A DNA stretch of 51,449 nucleotides from JBDHUJ01 sp039809105 (GTDB lineage Bacteria; Patescibacteriota; Saccharimonadia; Saccharimonadales; UBA4665), in NCBI GenBank assembly GCA_039809105.1, contig JBDHUJ010000006.1:1-51449 (forward strand). Reading direction: 5' to 3'. The position numbers and the translations under genes are program-made. The notes beneath the pieces were generated by a model. That model had not been told where the DNA came from. It was given only the letters and a program-made list of their open reading frames with translations, and ran no database searches. How positions within the stretch are numbered: position 1 is the first letter of the stretch; each line of letters starts with the position of its first letter. Shown here in pieces: positions 7,963 to 16,619 of this stretch.

Positions 7963-9030
7963 CTAGTTGCCGCAGAGTTTGTGGCAGTATTTCTGCGTCA
8001 GCGCATTGTGCTCTTCGACCGTCTTCGAGAAATATGTCGTGCCATCGTCGCCGGCCACAAAGTACAGCCAGTCGGTGTTAGCCGGATGCGCCACCGCCTG
8101 GAGCGAACTATCGCTGACATTGCTGATAGGCGTCGGTGGGAATCCGGTGTGGATAAGCGTGTTGTAGGGCGTGTCGTACGTCAGCGAAGTACCCTGCCCG
8201 GCCAAGCGCGAGCCGTACATGGCCGTAACATCACTGCCAAGCGGCATGCCGACACTCAAACGCTTCAGGAACACCTGCGCCGCCTGTGCCCGGTCGCTCG
8301 GTTTGGAAACCTCTTGTTCGACGATAGACGCCAGGATAATTCCCTGATACGTACTCAGCCCATGCGCCGCAAAGGCCGCTCGTATATCGGGCGTCAAGTG
8401 TTTCTGCATTTCGGCGATAGATTCCTGGACGATGGTCGTCGCCGACGTATCGGACGTCCGCTGGAACGAATCCGGATACAAGTACCCCTCGAGACTATTG
8501 CCAGCCGGCTTGTCCACCAGCGCCGCGTTTCCCGCGTACGTTGCCGGGTCAAGCGCCTGGTCCACGTCCGCCTTGGAAAAGCCATCGTTGAGCAAGCTTT
8601 CGCGGATTTGGTCGAGCCGCTGGCCGGGCAGTATGGTTACCAGTTCGGTGGTTACCTTGCCGTGCGTCAGCTGCGAAACGATGTCGGGCACACTTTGGTT
8701 GGGGCTGAGACTATATGTCCCGGCCTTGAGGTCGCTCGCCACGTTTTTGCTCTGTACATACCGCTCAAACGTCCAGGCACTGCGGATGATGCCGCTGCTG
8801 CGCAGCTGGTTGGCAATCTGCCGCGGCGAACTGCCGCTTTCTATGACAATGGTTTTGGCGGTAACGTTCGTGCTGTGGCTCAGCGGCTGCAGGTTCAGGT
8901 AGTAGTACCGCCAAATGGCGCCGACCGCCAGCGCCAGCACTACCAGCACCACCAGAAACACGCCGATAAGCCGCTTGAGCCGGGAGCTGCGGCGCGGTTT
9001 CTCGCCCACGCGGAAGGTACCCTTACTCAT
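7963..9030 (-). CDS. mltG: Endolytic murein transglycosylase MltG
   Basis: This enzyme cleaves nascent glycan strands at the membrane to end peptidoglycan polymerisation. The 355 residues comprise a basic cytoplasmic tail, one membrane helix (about residues 20-42), a LysM-like subdomain (IVIESGSSPRQIANQLRSSG), and the YceG catalytic domain. That domain has LEGYLYPDSF near residue 188, the catalytic Glu in ILASIVEQEV near 240, and the YNTLIHTGFPPTPI motif near 292. The start overlaps ruvX by 8 bp, so the pair is co-translated. LSR copy 1 follows on the same strand. Confidence 0.93.
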   Translation of the reverse strand: MSKGTFRVGEKPRRSSRLKRLIGVFLVVLVVLALAVGAIWRYYYLNLQPLSHSTNVTAKTIVIESGSSPRQIANQLRSSGIIRSAWTFERYVQSKNVASDLKAGTYSLSPNQSVPDIVSQLTHGKVTTELVTILPGQRLDQIRESLLNDGFSKADVDQALDPATYAGNAALVDKPAGNSLEGYLYPDSFQRTSDTSATTIVQESIAEMQKHLTPDIRAAFAAHGLSTYQGIILASIVEQEVSKPSDRAQAAQVFLKRLSVGMPLGSDVTAMYGSRLAGQGTSLTYDTPYNTLIHTGFPPTPISNVSDSSLQAVAHPANTDWLYFVAGDDGTTYFSKTVEEHNALTQKYCHKLCGN

Positions 9031-9421
9031 GCTTGGCTCCGCTGTCAGTTTCTAGGAAACGCTCGAGGATAATGCACGCCGCTAGCGCATCGACATCACC
9101 CTTTTCGTATTTGCGGCCACGCAATCCGGCCTCGGCCTGGACGCTGGAAAGGGTTTCGTCGACCAAGTGCACGGGCATGTTCAGCCGCGCCTTCAGGACA
9201 TCCGCGAAGGCTTCGGTGTAGCGGGTCTGGTCGCTGGAACTGCCGTCCATGCTGCGCGGCAGGCCGACTACCAGTTCGCGCACGCCTTCTTTTTCGGCGA
9301 GCGCGGCTATATCGTCGACGCTCTGCTCTGACGCACGCAACGTGAGCAGTGGGCGCGGCAAGCGGGCGACGACGTGAGCCACAGCCACGCCTATCCGCTT
9401 GGTGCCTACATCGAGAGCCAT
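9023..9421 (-). CDS. ruvX: RuvX/YqgF Holliday junction resolvase-like nuclease
   Basis: An RNase H-fold nuclease of 132 residues, implicated in pre-16S rRNA end processing and Holliday junction cleavage. Motifs: MALDVGTKRIGVAV (first Asp), LVVGLPRSMDG, HLVDETLSSVQAE and a final KGDVDALAACIIL with the last Asp. I start at the ATG at 9421 because CAGGAG lies 6 nt before it and family members begin exactly at this motif; in-frame ATGs 7 and 11 codons upstream are less likely. It sits between the 592-residue membrane protein and mltG in one operon. Confidence 0.92.
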   Translation of the reverse strand: MALDVGTKRIGVAVAHVVARLPRPLLTLRASEQSVDDIAALAEKEGVRELVVGLPRSMDGSSSDQTRYTEAFADVLKARLNMPVHLVDETLSSVQAEAGLRGRKYEKGDVDALAACIILERFLETDSGAKHE

Positions 9422-9462
9422 GTAATACTCCTGCTGCGTCATAAGACTCGTCATACTACCGG

Positions 9463-11241
9463 CTACTGGTTGCCTGTGTTAGCTTTGTCCAGTTGGATGG
9501 TTATTTTGCTCTCTTTTTTCGGCGTCGAATGCACCCAGAACGGACTGTATTTGACTTCCACGCTTGTCACCCCGGGCGTCTGCTCTATGAGTGATTTTAT
9601 GTCGCCGCTCTTTTTGCCAACGACCTGCGCGCGCAAGCTGTCGGTATTTATATCTGGCCCGGCGATAGATTTCGCCGCAAACGCCACGCTGGCAGCACTC
9701 GGGCTCCCGGGATTCGACTGCGTAAATTTGGCCTTGGCGACACCGTCATCCAGGATAACTTGCTTACCTTTGTCTATCTGCTTGTTCACATTGCCGACGA
9801 CCAGCGTCTGCAGGTCGGCCGGTTTGACGCCAAGCATACTGTAACTGACGACTTCGGTAACCGTGACGGTATCGGCGGCATCGCCCGCTTTCGCGCTGGT
9901 GGTCACAACCGGGTCGCCCGCCAGGAACGTGGTAGTGACAGCAGTCAACGATTTGCCCTGGAGTGCGGCTTGCAGGCCGGATTTGACGGCCGAGGTGTCT
10001 TGGGTGTTTATTTTTGATTTGGCACTGTCTATGTCGGCTTGTGCGACGACTTTGGTAATATTGTCGGTGCCACCATCGATGTCCGAACTTGCCTTGGCCG
10101 ACACGCTGCTGGCACCGCTGATGTTGGAAGGTATGGTAAAGGCCGTTCCGTCGCTGACGTTGTATTTGGTACCGCCGGCTACCGCCGTGACCTTCACGGT
10201 CGCCGACCAGTATGATTGCAGCTGGCTCGGGTTACAGCTATTGCCTATCTTTGAACTTTGCAGGTTTACGTCTCCTTGCGTGACGTACGTATTGCCCCCA
10301 GAGCTCACACCGGTCCCGGCAGGTATGCTGACCGAGCTGACTGAACAGTCTTTCAGCGTGAAGGAGACAGTGCCGCTGGCCTGTTCACCATTGTTCTGTT
10401 GGCCGGTGGCGGGAACCTGCTGCGTGTAGCTCTTTTCGACGGTTTGTGAGGTAGCCGGGACGATGTTTTGGCTGGTATCGAGGGTCTTTGCCGCGGTGTC
10501 GAGCGTCAGGTTCAGGTTGGTCGGAACGGTAGTGGTGTCGGTATGGATGGTGATGGTCGCCGTGGGCAGCACCACGAACGCAAAGACCCAGCCGACGATA
10601 AGCAGCGCTAGCACCCCCGCGCCGACGAGCAGTTTCGTGCGGAAACTGTCGAAGTTCGGGACTGCCAGCTTACGGTTCTTTTTGGGCTTGCCGGATTTGT
10701 CTGACGATTTTGCAGTACTGTCCGGTTTGTCGGTTTCGGCATCGTCGAGGTCGATTTCTTCGTCGACAGCCGGCGAAAGTCTGCTGGCAGCCGCGCCCGC
10801 AGCACCAGCTGCGGCCAGGACGCCGACAGGGGTCTTTGAGGCGCTTTCGGCATTGAAGTCCGAGTCGTCGGTCCCGTCGGTGACAGCCAGCGGCTCATCA
10901 ACGTCTTCGGGTTCGTCGTCGGGCGCATCGGGAGCCGGCGGAATGACCGGCTTGCTGGTCGGAGTAGACGCGACGTGCAGACCCACGCTACCGGCAAGCG
11001 GCAACAGGCTGGCTTCGGTCGTCACCAGCACCAGGTGCTTTTTGGCGCCCTCGGCAGTCCGCTTGAGCAGCTTCATGTTGACGATGCTTTGCAGTACCGT
11101 CGCACGCTTTGGCAGCACCAGTGCGACCACCTTGCCTTTGCTGCTGCGGACTTTGTCGATGATACCCGTTATTTCGTCATCGACATCGACATAAATGGTG
11201 TCTTTGGCGTCTGTGCCGCTCACTGTCTGCAACTTAGCCAT
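9463..11241 (-). CDS. Large single-pass membrane protein with beta-rich outer domain
   Basis: A 592-residue protein. Residues 1-90 form a small alpha/beta domain (DDEITGIIDKVRSSKGKVVALVLP...) predicted to be cytoplasmic. An acidic, Pro/Ser-rich linker follows, then one membrane helix at about residues 203-228 (LLVGAGVLALLIVGW). The remaining 365 residues are Thr/Ser/Val-rich and look like repeated beta domains outside the cell. Similar proteins, sometimes labelled baseplate J-like, occur in Saccharibacteria, but no phage genes are nearby. A clear GGAGGAAA precedes the ATG. It heads the operon with ruvX and mltG, hinting at an envelope or division role. Confidence 0.8.
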   Translation of the reverse strand: MAKLQTVSGTDAKDTIYVDVDDEITGIIDKVRSSKGKVVALVLPKRATVLQSIVNMKLLKRTAEGAKKHLVLVTTEASLLPLAGSVGLHVASTPTSKPVIPPAPDAPDDEPEDVDEPLAVTDGTDDSDFNAESASKTPVGVLAAAGAAGAAASRLSPAVDEEIDLDDAETDKPDSTAKSSDKSGKPKKNRKLAVPNFDSFRTKLLVGAGVLALLIVGWVFAFVVLPTATITIHTDTTTVPTNLNLTLDTAAKTLDTSQNIVPATSQTVEKSYTQQVPATGQQNNGEQASGTVSFTLKDCSVSSVSIPAGTGVSSGGNTYVTQGDVNLQSSKIGNSCNPSQLQSYWSATVKVTAVAGGTKYNVSDGTAFTIPSNISGASSVSAKASSDIDGGTDNITKVVAQADIDSAKSKINTQDTSAVKSGLQAALQGKSLTAVTTTFLAGDPVVTTSAKAGDAADTVTVTEVVSYSMLGVKPADLQTLVVGNVNKQIDKGKQVILDDGVAKAKFTQSNPGSPSAASVAFAAKSIAGPDINTDSLRAQVVGKKSGDIKSLIEQTPGVTSVEVKYSPFWVHSTPKKESKITIQLDKANTGNQ

Positions 11242-11261
11242 CAGAAATTTCCTCCGGAAAT

Positions 11262-11358
11262 TTCAAGTTTCACGTGACAAGTTTCAAGTTTCAAAGAGCG
11301 CACGCATGTGACAGCTTTTTCCCGCTTGGTACTTGTTACTTGAAACTTGAAACTTGAA
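11262..11358. repeat. Word-arm hairpin (GTTTCAA word)
   Basis: The left side is built of repeats of AAGTTTCA and the right side of repeats of its inverse, TTGAAACTTGAAAC, so the whole spacer between the FtsA-like gene and the 592-residue gene can fold back. The centre (GAGCGCACGCATG) is not repetitive. The arrangement is the same as in the atp operon spacers, with a different word. Confidence 0.7.
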
Positions 11359-12657
11359 TTACACATGTAACATCCTGTCGATTTTATCCTTCACACTGTC
11401 GCCGCCCTCGCCGTTGTACTGCTGTGTATCGAGCCCGACGCGCAGCAAGCCCATGGCGGTTATGAACGTATGGTCGTGTATGCTGCCGGTCACGTCAGTT
11501 ATGCCGACGACTTGTTCGGGGCGGATGTGCTGCACAGTCGGTTTACGGGTAAACGGCAGGCTGGCGTACCAGCTGCTGTCGTGCAGGCGGTCCATGAGCA
11601 TGTCAAGACTGGAGCCACCGCCACACAGCAAGAGGCGGTGCGGCAAGTGGTCGAGCTTGGTGAACTCGCTCAGCGCCAGTTCCACACCGCTTATCCAAAC
11701 GTCGAGTGTTTTCTGCAGCGCGTCTTCGACTTTTTTGCGCTGGCCGGCGTTGAGCTTCGCATCTTCTACCAGTGCGAGCTTGAGTTTTTCGGCCACGTCG
11801 AATTCTACACCCAGGTCACGCTCGACGCCGCGAGTGTAAGCCCGGCCGCCGATGCCGAACATCTTGGTGCCCTGGACACCGCCATCGTTTATGACAGCGA
11901 TGTCGGTTGTGCCGCCGCCGACGTCCATCAGCACCGCGCTCATGCTGGCCGATTGGTCATCACCGATAACACTGCGGGCTACGGCAAACGGCTCGGCCGC
12001 GACGGCCAACAAATCGAGGTCGAGCTGCTCGGCCACCTTTTCGAGTGCACCGATGTGTATAAGCGGCGCAAAGGCCGTGTACAGCTGCACCACCACGTCG
12101 CGCCCCTGGAACCCGACCGGGTTCGTGACCGGGTAGCCGTCTATTTCGATGCTGACGAGCGCGCTGTTCACCAGCCGCACATCTATGGCTTTGCCGCCGA
12201 GCTCCCAAGCCAGCTGCTGCTTCGCTTTGGCCTCGGCGCGCTGCTGGACGAGCTTTATAATCCGTTCTATTTCGGCGAGGTCGAGCGCCCGCTCCGGGTC
12301 TTTGCGGCTGACCCGCACGGTGGTGGTCGTACCCTTAACGAGTTCGCCCGCAATGCCGATAACCGCACCACGCGCACTGACACCCGCCTGTTGCTCGGCT
12401 TCGTTGAGCGCCGCGTCGCAGTTTTCGACCACGCCGCCGATGTCCGCCACCGCGCCGGCCTGCATGTCGCTAAGCTTCTGGTGCGCCTTGCCGACACCGA
12501 TTACTTCTACTTGATTATTCACGACCTTGCCGATGAGCGCCTTCACGAATTCGGTGCCTATATCGAGCGCGACTATATAGCGTGCGCCGTCGGCCGGCGG
12601 CTGCGAAGGCAGTCGCTGCATCGCAGCATTTTTAAGGCTCTTGATTTTATCAAGCAT
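11359..12657 (-). CDS. ftsA: FtsA-like actin-fold cell division ATPase
   Basis: A 432-residue actin/HSP70-fold protein. The ATP-binding motifs are phosphate-1 ALDIGTEFVKALIG near residue 29, phosphate-2 LMDVGGGTTDIAV near 243, and the adenosine motif LLLCGGGSSLDML near 344. An SHS2-type inserted domain (GAVIGIAGELVKGTTTTVRV) supports FtsA/PilM rather than MreB or DnaK. About 25 extra residues precede the first motif. FtsA would link FtsZ to the membrane; I see no convincing C-terminal amphipathic helix, although the end (KDKIDRMLHV) is short and helical. No FtsZ gene is in the window. PilM is the alternative, but no pilus genes are adjacent. Confidence 0.82.
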   Translation of the reverse strand: MLDKIKSLKNAAMQRLPSQPPADGARYIVALDIGTEFVKALIGKVVNNQVEVIGVGKAHQKLSDMQAGAVADIGGVVENCDAALNEAEQQAGVSARGAVIGIAGELVKGTTTTVRVSRKDPERALDLAEIERIIKLVQQRAEAKAKQQLAWELGGKAIDVRLVNSALVSIEIDGYPVTNPVGFQGRDVVVQLYTAFAPLIHIGALEKVAEQLDLDLLAVAAEPFAVARSVIGDDQSASMSAVLMDVGGGTTDIAVINDGGVQGTKMFGIGGRAYTRGVERDLGVEFDVAEKLKLALVEDAKLNAGQRKKVEDALQKTLDVWISGVELALSEFTKLDHLPHRLLLCGGGSSLDMLMDRLHDSSWYASLPFTRKPTVQHIRPEQVVGITDVTGSIHDHTFITAMGLLRVGLDTQQYNGEGGDSVKDKIDRMLHV

Positions 12658-12756
12658 ATACTGCTTATTTTAACACAGGAGCTGCTCCCACTGTACAGTC
12701 CGGCAGGCAATTGCTTCACACCCCTTCAGTAAACCCCCAGATACCTCAGCCGTACA

Positions 12757-12785
12757 TTGCTATTTTTAAGCATATGTGTTATAAT
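12757..12785 (+). promoter_or_regulatory. Sigma70-type promoter, near-leaderless
   Basis: TTGCTA (12757-12762), a 17-nt spacer and TATAAT (12780-12785). The ATG at 12796 is 10 nt beyond the -10, leaving a leader of only a few nucleotides. A longer frame beginning at the TTG of the -35 box would place the promoter inside the gene and is unlikely. Confidence 0.75.
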
Positions 12786-12795
12786 GTATAGTAGT

Positions 12796-13620
12796 ATGAC
12801 AGCCTCCCCCTCTTTTGAAGACCAACCATTCCCACCGCTACCAGAAACAACTCAGTTTCTCGACGAACTCATAGACGAGCGGTTCGCGATTGCCGAAGCG
12901 CTGGACCCTATAGCCGCTCACGATTACGAATGCTCGCGCTACAGCGGAAACCTTTACACTATCCCCGAGGCCTTAGTAGATTATGTCCGTGCCGACTCTA
13001 CAGGCGCTGAAGTCTCGCTTGGCTTTAGCAGAGATACTGGCAGCAACTTCTCTGTAAACAAAGTACGCTTAGAACTCAGTGACGGCCCTGTGGTGTCGGT
13101 CACTACTGATGGTCCGTTTACTATCATCTCGCAGAACGACGTACCACAGGAAATGTTCCCTGGCACCACGATTACCGAAGAAGTATTGCGGAGCCTAGTG
13201 CCCGTTTCTAAACAAGCCGCCCCAGCCGGTAAACTCGCATTAGCAATCCACCAGCTGAGCGCCCTGTCTTCGCACACTATGGTCGTAGGCGACGAGCTGA
13301 ACCACTTTCGGTACATTCAGACCGAAACGAACTCCGACACACAAGACATCATAAGCATATCGCGACAGATACCTCACGCTTCCGGCAAGAAAGTCCAAAT
13401 AGTAACCACAATGCAGGAGACACTACAAAAGGCTTCAAAAGGCGTTGGTGGTATTTGTGACATCGTTATCAGCACCGGCAATATAGACCTGACGTTCGAA
13501 GAGATTACGGACGGACGCTCGGTTACCGTCGCCCGGCCGACACGGTTGCACACCGATGCAATACGCGAAAGCATAGAGGCACTGCTCGAAAAAACGGTAC
13601 CTAGGCTAGGACGGCTTTGA
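12796..13620 (+). CDS. Hypothetical soluble protein
   Basis: A 274-residue protein beginning MTASPSFEDQPFPPLPE, without signal peptide or membrane helix. The first 60 residues look helical; the middle is beta-rich (SNFSVNKVRLELSDGPVVSV, GPFTIISQND), and a helix with basic residues ends it (RESIEALLEKTVPRLGRL). I start at 12796 because of the promoter geometry; the mRNA would have almost no leader. Its 3' end overlaps the 3' end of alaS by 20 bp on the opposite strand. No family is recognised. Confidence 0.7.
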   Translation: MTASPSFEDQPFPPLPETTQFLDELIDERFAIAEALDPIAAHDYECSRYSGNLYTIPEALVDYVRADSTGAEVSLGFSRDTGSNFSVNKVRLELSDGPVVSVTTDGPFTIISQNDVPQEMFPGTTITEEVLRSLVPVSKQAAPAGKLALAIHQLSALSSHTMVVGDELNHFRYIQTETNSDTQDIISISRQIPHASGKKVQIVTTMQETLQKASKGVGGICDIVISTGNIDLTFEEITDGRSVTVARPTRLHTDAIRESIEALLEKTVPRLGRL

Positions 13621-15574
13621 TGCGGCGGATGCCGGCGCTGCTGGATTCTTCTTTGATGATTTTGAAGCGTCTGTTGTCTTCGAAGAGCTGGAGGGTGTGG
13701 TCGACGTGGGGGCCGCCGCAGATTTCGAAGCTGAACGGCTTTTCGGCGCCATCGGCAATCATTTTGTAGACCTTTACTGTGTCGCCGTAGCGGTCGCCGA
13801 ACTGGCCGAGTGCACCCAGTGGGCCGGTAGCTTCGGCGGTTGGGTATTCTGCAAACGATACTTTGAGGTCTTTGCCTATCTGTTCATTCACGATGTCTTC
13901 GACTTGCTGTATCTGCTCTGGTGTCATCTTTTCGCCGTGGCTGAAGTCGAACCGCAGGCGTTCTTCGGTAATGTTGCTGCCGTGCTGCACTACGTGTGTG
14001 CCGAGTACATCGCGCAGTGCCTGATACATCAGGTGTGTAGCCGTGTGGTACTTTTTGTGAATTTCACTCTGACCACCCAAACCTCCCTTGAACACACCCT
14101 TTGCCGCAGTCTGACTCCGAGCCCTTTGCTCTGCCATCTTGGCGTCGAACTGCGCCTGCCAATCTTGGTCTAAATCAACACCTCGTTTGAACGCTTCTTC
14201 GACACTAAGCTCGACCGGGAATCCATAGGTATCATACAGAGTAAACAAGACTTCCCCCGTCGTCATCTTGAGCGGAGTCGGAGACGTAGTCGAAAGATAT
14301 TCCTTTTGGTTCTGGGAAGATCTCTCCACTTCGGTCGAGATGACGGGAGCGGGAGCAAAAAGGCGTTCGAATTCTTTCAGGCCTTTGCGGAGGGTTTGGC
14401 GGAAGGCTTTTTCTTCCTTCACGAGCACGGCGATGATTTGCTCTTCGTTCGCTTCCACCTCTGGGAAGTCATTGCGATACAAACCAGCAATGACAGGTAC
14501 TACGTTCTCCAGGAAGTTCTGCTCTATGCCGAGGTCGAAGGCTTTTATCATGGCACGGCGCACCAGACGGCGCATAACGTAGCCCTGCTGCTTGTTACTT
14601 GGCACGATTCCGTCGACAGCCATAAAGGTCGCAGCGCGCAGGTGGTCGGCAATCACGCGCATGCTAGCCTGGTTGGCGTCGTAGCTTTTGCCACTGAGTT
14701 TTTCGAGCGCCTGAATGATGGGCCACATCACCGAAATCTTAAACACATCCGGGTCGTCTATGGCAGCTGCGGCAATGCGCTCCAAGCCGGAACCGTGGTC
14801 GATGTTCGGCTTTTCCAGCGGCACGAACTTGCCTTCCGCCTCTTTGCGGTAGGCCATAAACACGTTGTTGCCGATTTCCATAAACCGGCCGCAGTCGCAG
14901 TTCGGATGGCAATGTTCGCCGTACTCCGGGTTGTGCGGCGTGCCGAAATCGTAGAACATCTCAGAGTCCGGGCCACACGGGTCGCCCACCGGCGTCGTTT
15001 CCGGCTTGCCGTTGCGGCTCCACCAGTTCTTGCTGCCGTCGTAGTAAAAGATGCGTTCACCTTCCTTAATGCCCCGCTTGTAGCCATCTTCTTCCGACCC
15101 GATGTCGGCGACGCCGTTGCTCAGGCCTTTGTCGGCAAACAGTTTCGCCCACAGTTCGGCCGCTTCGGTATCTTTGGGGATGTCGTATTCCGGCGCACCG
15201 ATGAAGCAGGTTACATATAGCTTGCTTGGGTCAAGTTTGACGACTTCGGTCAGGAATTCGAACATCCACGGCACCTGCTCTTGCTTAAAGTAGTCGCCCA
15301 AAGACCAGTTACCCAGCATTTCGAAGAACGTCGTATGACGGTTGTCGCCCACCTCTTCGATATCCTGTGCACGTAGACAAGTTTGACTATCAGCCAAGCG
15401 AACTCCTGCCGGGTGTTTCTCGCCTAACAAATATGGAATCATCGGCTGCATGCCGGAGCCGGTAAATAACGTCGAGGGGTCGTTTTCGGGCACTACTTTG
15501 GCGCGCGGAATAACTGCGTGGCCACGTTCTTCGAAAAATTTGAGGTATCGGTTACGGATTTCCTGGGCGTTCAT
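13601..15574 (-). CDS. alaS: Alanyl-tRNA synthetase, short form
   Basis: Charges tRNA-Ala. The 657 residues begin with the class II catalytic domain (motif 1 region RYLKFFEERGHAVIPRAKVVP; GSGMQPMIPYLLG), then a tRNA-recognition helical region and the editing domain with zinc-site motifs HTATH and CGGPHVDH. The protein ends right after the editing domain at AGIRRIKAVLA, so the C-terminal DHHA1/C-Ala domain of typical 850-900-residue enzymes is absent, as in other CPR bacteria. Residues about 410-438 (STEVERSS...) come from an in-frame repeat insertion. There is no Shine-Dalgarno; an extended -10 (TGGTATAGT) ends 8 nt before the ATG. Confidence 0.95.
   Translation of the reverse strand: MNAQEIRNRYLKFFEERGHAVIPRAKVVPENDPSTLFTGSGMQPMIPYLLGEKHPAGVRLADSQTCLRAQDIEEVGDNRHTTFFEMLGNWSLGDYFKQEQVPWMFEFLTEVVKLDPSKLYVTCFIGAPEYDIPKDTEAAELWAKLFADKGLSNGVADIGSEEDGYKRGIKEGERIFYYDGSKNWWSRNGKPETTPVGDPCGPDSEMFYDFGTPHNPEYGEHCHPNCDCGRFMEIGNNVFMAYRKEAEGKFVPLEKPNIDHGSGLERIAAAAIDDPDVFKISVMWPIIQALEKLSGKSYDANQASMRVIADHLRAATFMAVDGIVPSNKQQGYVMRRLVRRAMIKAFDLGIEQNFLENVVPVIAGLYRNDFPEVEANEEQIIAVLVKEEKAFRQTLRKGLKEFERLFAPAPVISTEVERSSQNQKEYLSTTSPTPLKMTTGEVLFTLYDTYGFPVELSVEEAFKRGVDLDQDWQAQFDAKMAEQRARSQTAAKGVFKGGLGGQSEIHKKYHTATHLMYQALRDVLGTHVVQHGSNITEERLRFDFSHGEKMTPEQIQQVEDIVNEQIGKDLKVSFAEYPTAEATGPLGALGQFGDRYGDTVKVYKMIADGAEKPFSFEICGGPHVDHTLQLFEDNRRFKIIKEESSSAGIRRIKAVLA
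14261..14345. repeat. REP-like insertion inside alaS
   Basis: A segment starting CGTCATCTTGAGCGG and ending GGTCGAGATGACG carries inverted ends, as do intergenic palindromes of the GTCATCT...AGATGAC type. A related sequence (GATTTCTCCACT...GGTCGAAATGAC) lies between genes at about 7872-7908. It is translated as STEVERSSQNQKEYLSTTS in a loop of AlaRS, in frame and without a stop codon. Confidence 0.65.
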
Positions 15575-15688
15575 ATCTGTTAACTATACCATTCCTCTTT
15601 GACTTTCCCTAGAAGGTTTGCCGTCTTACCACTTTATTATAAAGTAACACCTACAGTTAATTTAACGGGTACAGACAGGAGATACACT

Positions 15689-16084
15689 ATGACGCATACT
15701 ACCAAGAAACGCTCTGCATTCCGCAACGGGATACTGGCCGTGGCGCTTGTCCTCGGAATCACTCTCGGCAATATCGCTATGGCGACACCGGCTAGTGCAT
15801 TTACTGCAGGCAACATCTACAATAACTCAGACCACGGCATGTGGTTTTATCCTCGCGGTAAGGTTGGTTATTACAACCAACTAAAATGGGTTCCCGCCAA
15901 AACATGGTCAACCCATGCAGGGGTGTTTGCAGATGGAATCTTCATCGGCAAGGGCTACTGTGCCGATGTATTCATATCTGATGGCCGCGGCGGTTGGAGG
16001 CTTAACAGCAAACTACGTGGTGAAACTTCGATAGCTCTCCCCACCTTGCAGTATGAGTGGCGCGTTGACGAGTGGCGCTGCTAA
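15689..16084 (+). CDS. Secreted protein with signal peptide
   Basis: A 131-residue protein. The basic start (MTHTTKKRSAFRNG), hydrophobic core and TPASAF end form a clear Sec signal peptide cleaved after about residue 36. The mature part, about 95 residues, is aromatic-rich (GMWFYPRGKVGYYNQLKWVP), with two Cys that could form a disulfide. AGGAGA lies 7 nt before the ATG; a longer frame upstream has no such site. It is single-copy here and is followed by a strong terminator. Such small secreted proteins may act on the host bacterium or in the wall, but the family is unknown. Confidence 0.75.
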   Translation: MTHTTKKRSAFRNGILAVALVLGITLGNIAMATPASAFTAGNIYNNSDHGMWFYPRGKVGYYNQLKWVPAKTWSTHAGVFADGIFIGKGYCADVFISDGRGGWRLNSKLRGETSIALPTLQYEWRVDEWRC

Positions 16085-16116
16085 ATAGCTAGCAACACCG
16101 CTTAGTTACGCTAATC

Positions 16117-16170
16117 CCTGACTTGATGCTCAATCGATATGTAATCGAGAGCATCAAGTCGGGGGTTTTT
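16117..16170 (+). terminator. Strong intrinsic terminator
   Basis: A long hairpin (ACTTGATGCTC paired with GAGCATCAAGT, inner TCGAT/ATCGA) is followed by CGGGGGTTTTT. It ends the secreted-protein gene 15689-16084. Confidence 0.85.
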
Positions 16171-16190
16171 GCTTACTCAGCAAAATGGAG

Positions 16191-16218
16191 TTGAGAGGAC
16201 AGTCCTCACAACTTTTTT
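16191..16218 (+). terminator. Second small hairpin with U-run
   Basis: TTGAGAGGAC and GTCCTCACAA form a tight hairpin followed by CTTTTTT. It shares the GAGGACAGTCCTC unit with hairpins at 4683 and 46879. Confidence 0.5.
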
Positions 16219-16257
16219 AGCATGCTTCTCTTTTCCTGTTTCTGTAGAGGTAGAATA

Positions 16258-16286
16258 TTGACTTTTTATTGTGTTTATGCTATAAT
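16258..16286 (+). promoter_or_regulatory. Consensus promoter of the 16353 gene
   Basis: TTGACT (16258-16263), a 17-nt spacer ending in TGC, and TATAAT (16281-16286). Unlike the leaderless genes, the start codon lies about 60 nt further on and has a Shine-Dalgarno. An ATG 2 nt after the -10 opens an 8-codon frame that is probably not used. Confidence 0.8.
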
Positions 16287-16352
16287 GCATGTGCTTTCGT
16301 CATAGTGACGTTTAGCTGGGCTTCGCCCACCGTTCGCACTTTGGAGGTTAGT

Positions 16353-16619
16353 ATGGCCAGTGTTGCCCGTTCGTATCGCCGTGTGTATGTCGCCATCGAC
16401 AGGCACTGCTACCGGGTAGCCAAGCCGATGGAAATCACCATCGGACGCGTTCCCGTCAAGCTCATCCTGCTGATCATGGCCAGTCTCTTGACGGCCGCAG
16501 GCTGGGTTGCCGATGTGGTGCCGAATCCGTTCACCGCCTGGTGCTACGTACTCGTCGTTCTCGCCGTCGTGGCGGCCCTGATCGTGAAGAGGATCGAGAA
16601 GATCATCTACCGCGGCTAG
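16353..16619 (+). CDS. Small membrane protein, two helices
   Basis: An 88-residue protein (MASVARSYRRVYVAIDRH...) with a basic N-terminus, two membrane helices (about residues 34-52 and 60-78) and a basic end (VKRIEKIIYRG). The start is fixed by GGAGG 7 nt before the ATG. No known family is recognised. It runs directly into the remnant of a transposase; the stop TAG is at the junction, so the last residues could derive from the insertion. The consensus promoter and full leader suggest it is well expressed. Confidence 0.65.
   Translation: MASVARSYRRVYVAIDRHCYRVAKPMEITIGRVPVKLILLIMASLLTAAGWVADVVPNPFTAWCYVLVVLAVVAALIVKRIEKIIYRG

Noticed and set aside
9463..11241. Baseplate J-like protein as a sign of a prophage
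   Set aside because: No other phage gene is near; it sits in a conserved-looking operon with ruvX and mltG.
16289..16315. 8-codon frame right after the -10 of the 16353 gene
   Set aside because: Too short to judge, and the main gene has a normal Shine-Dalgarno; probably chance.
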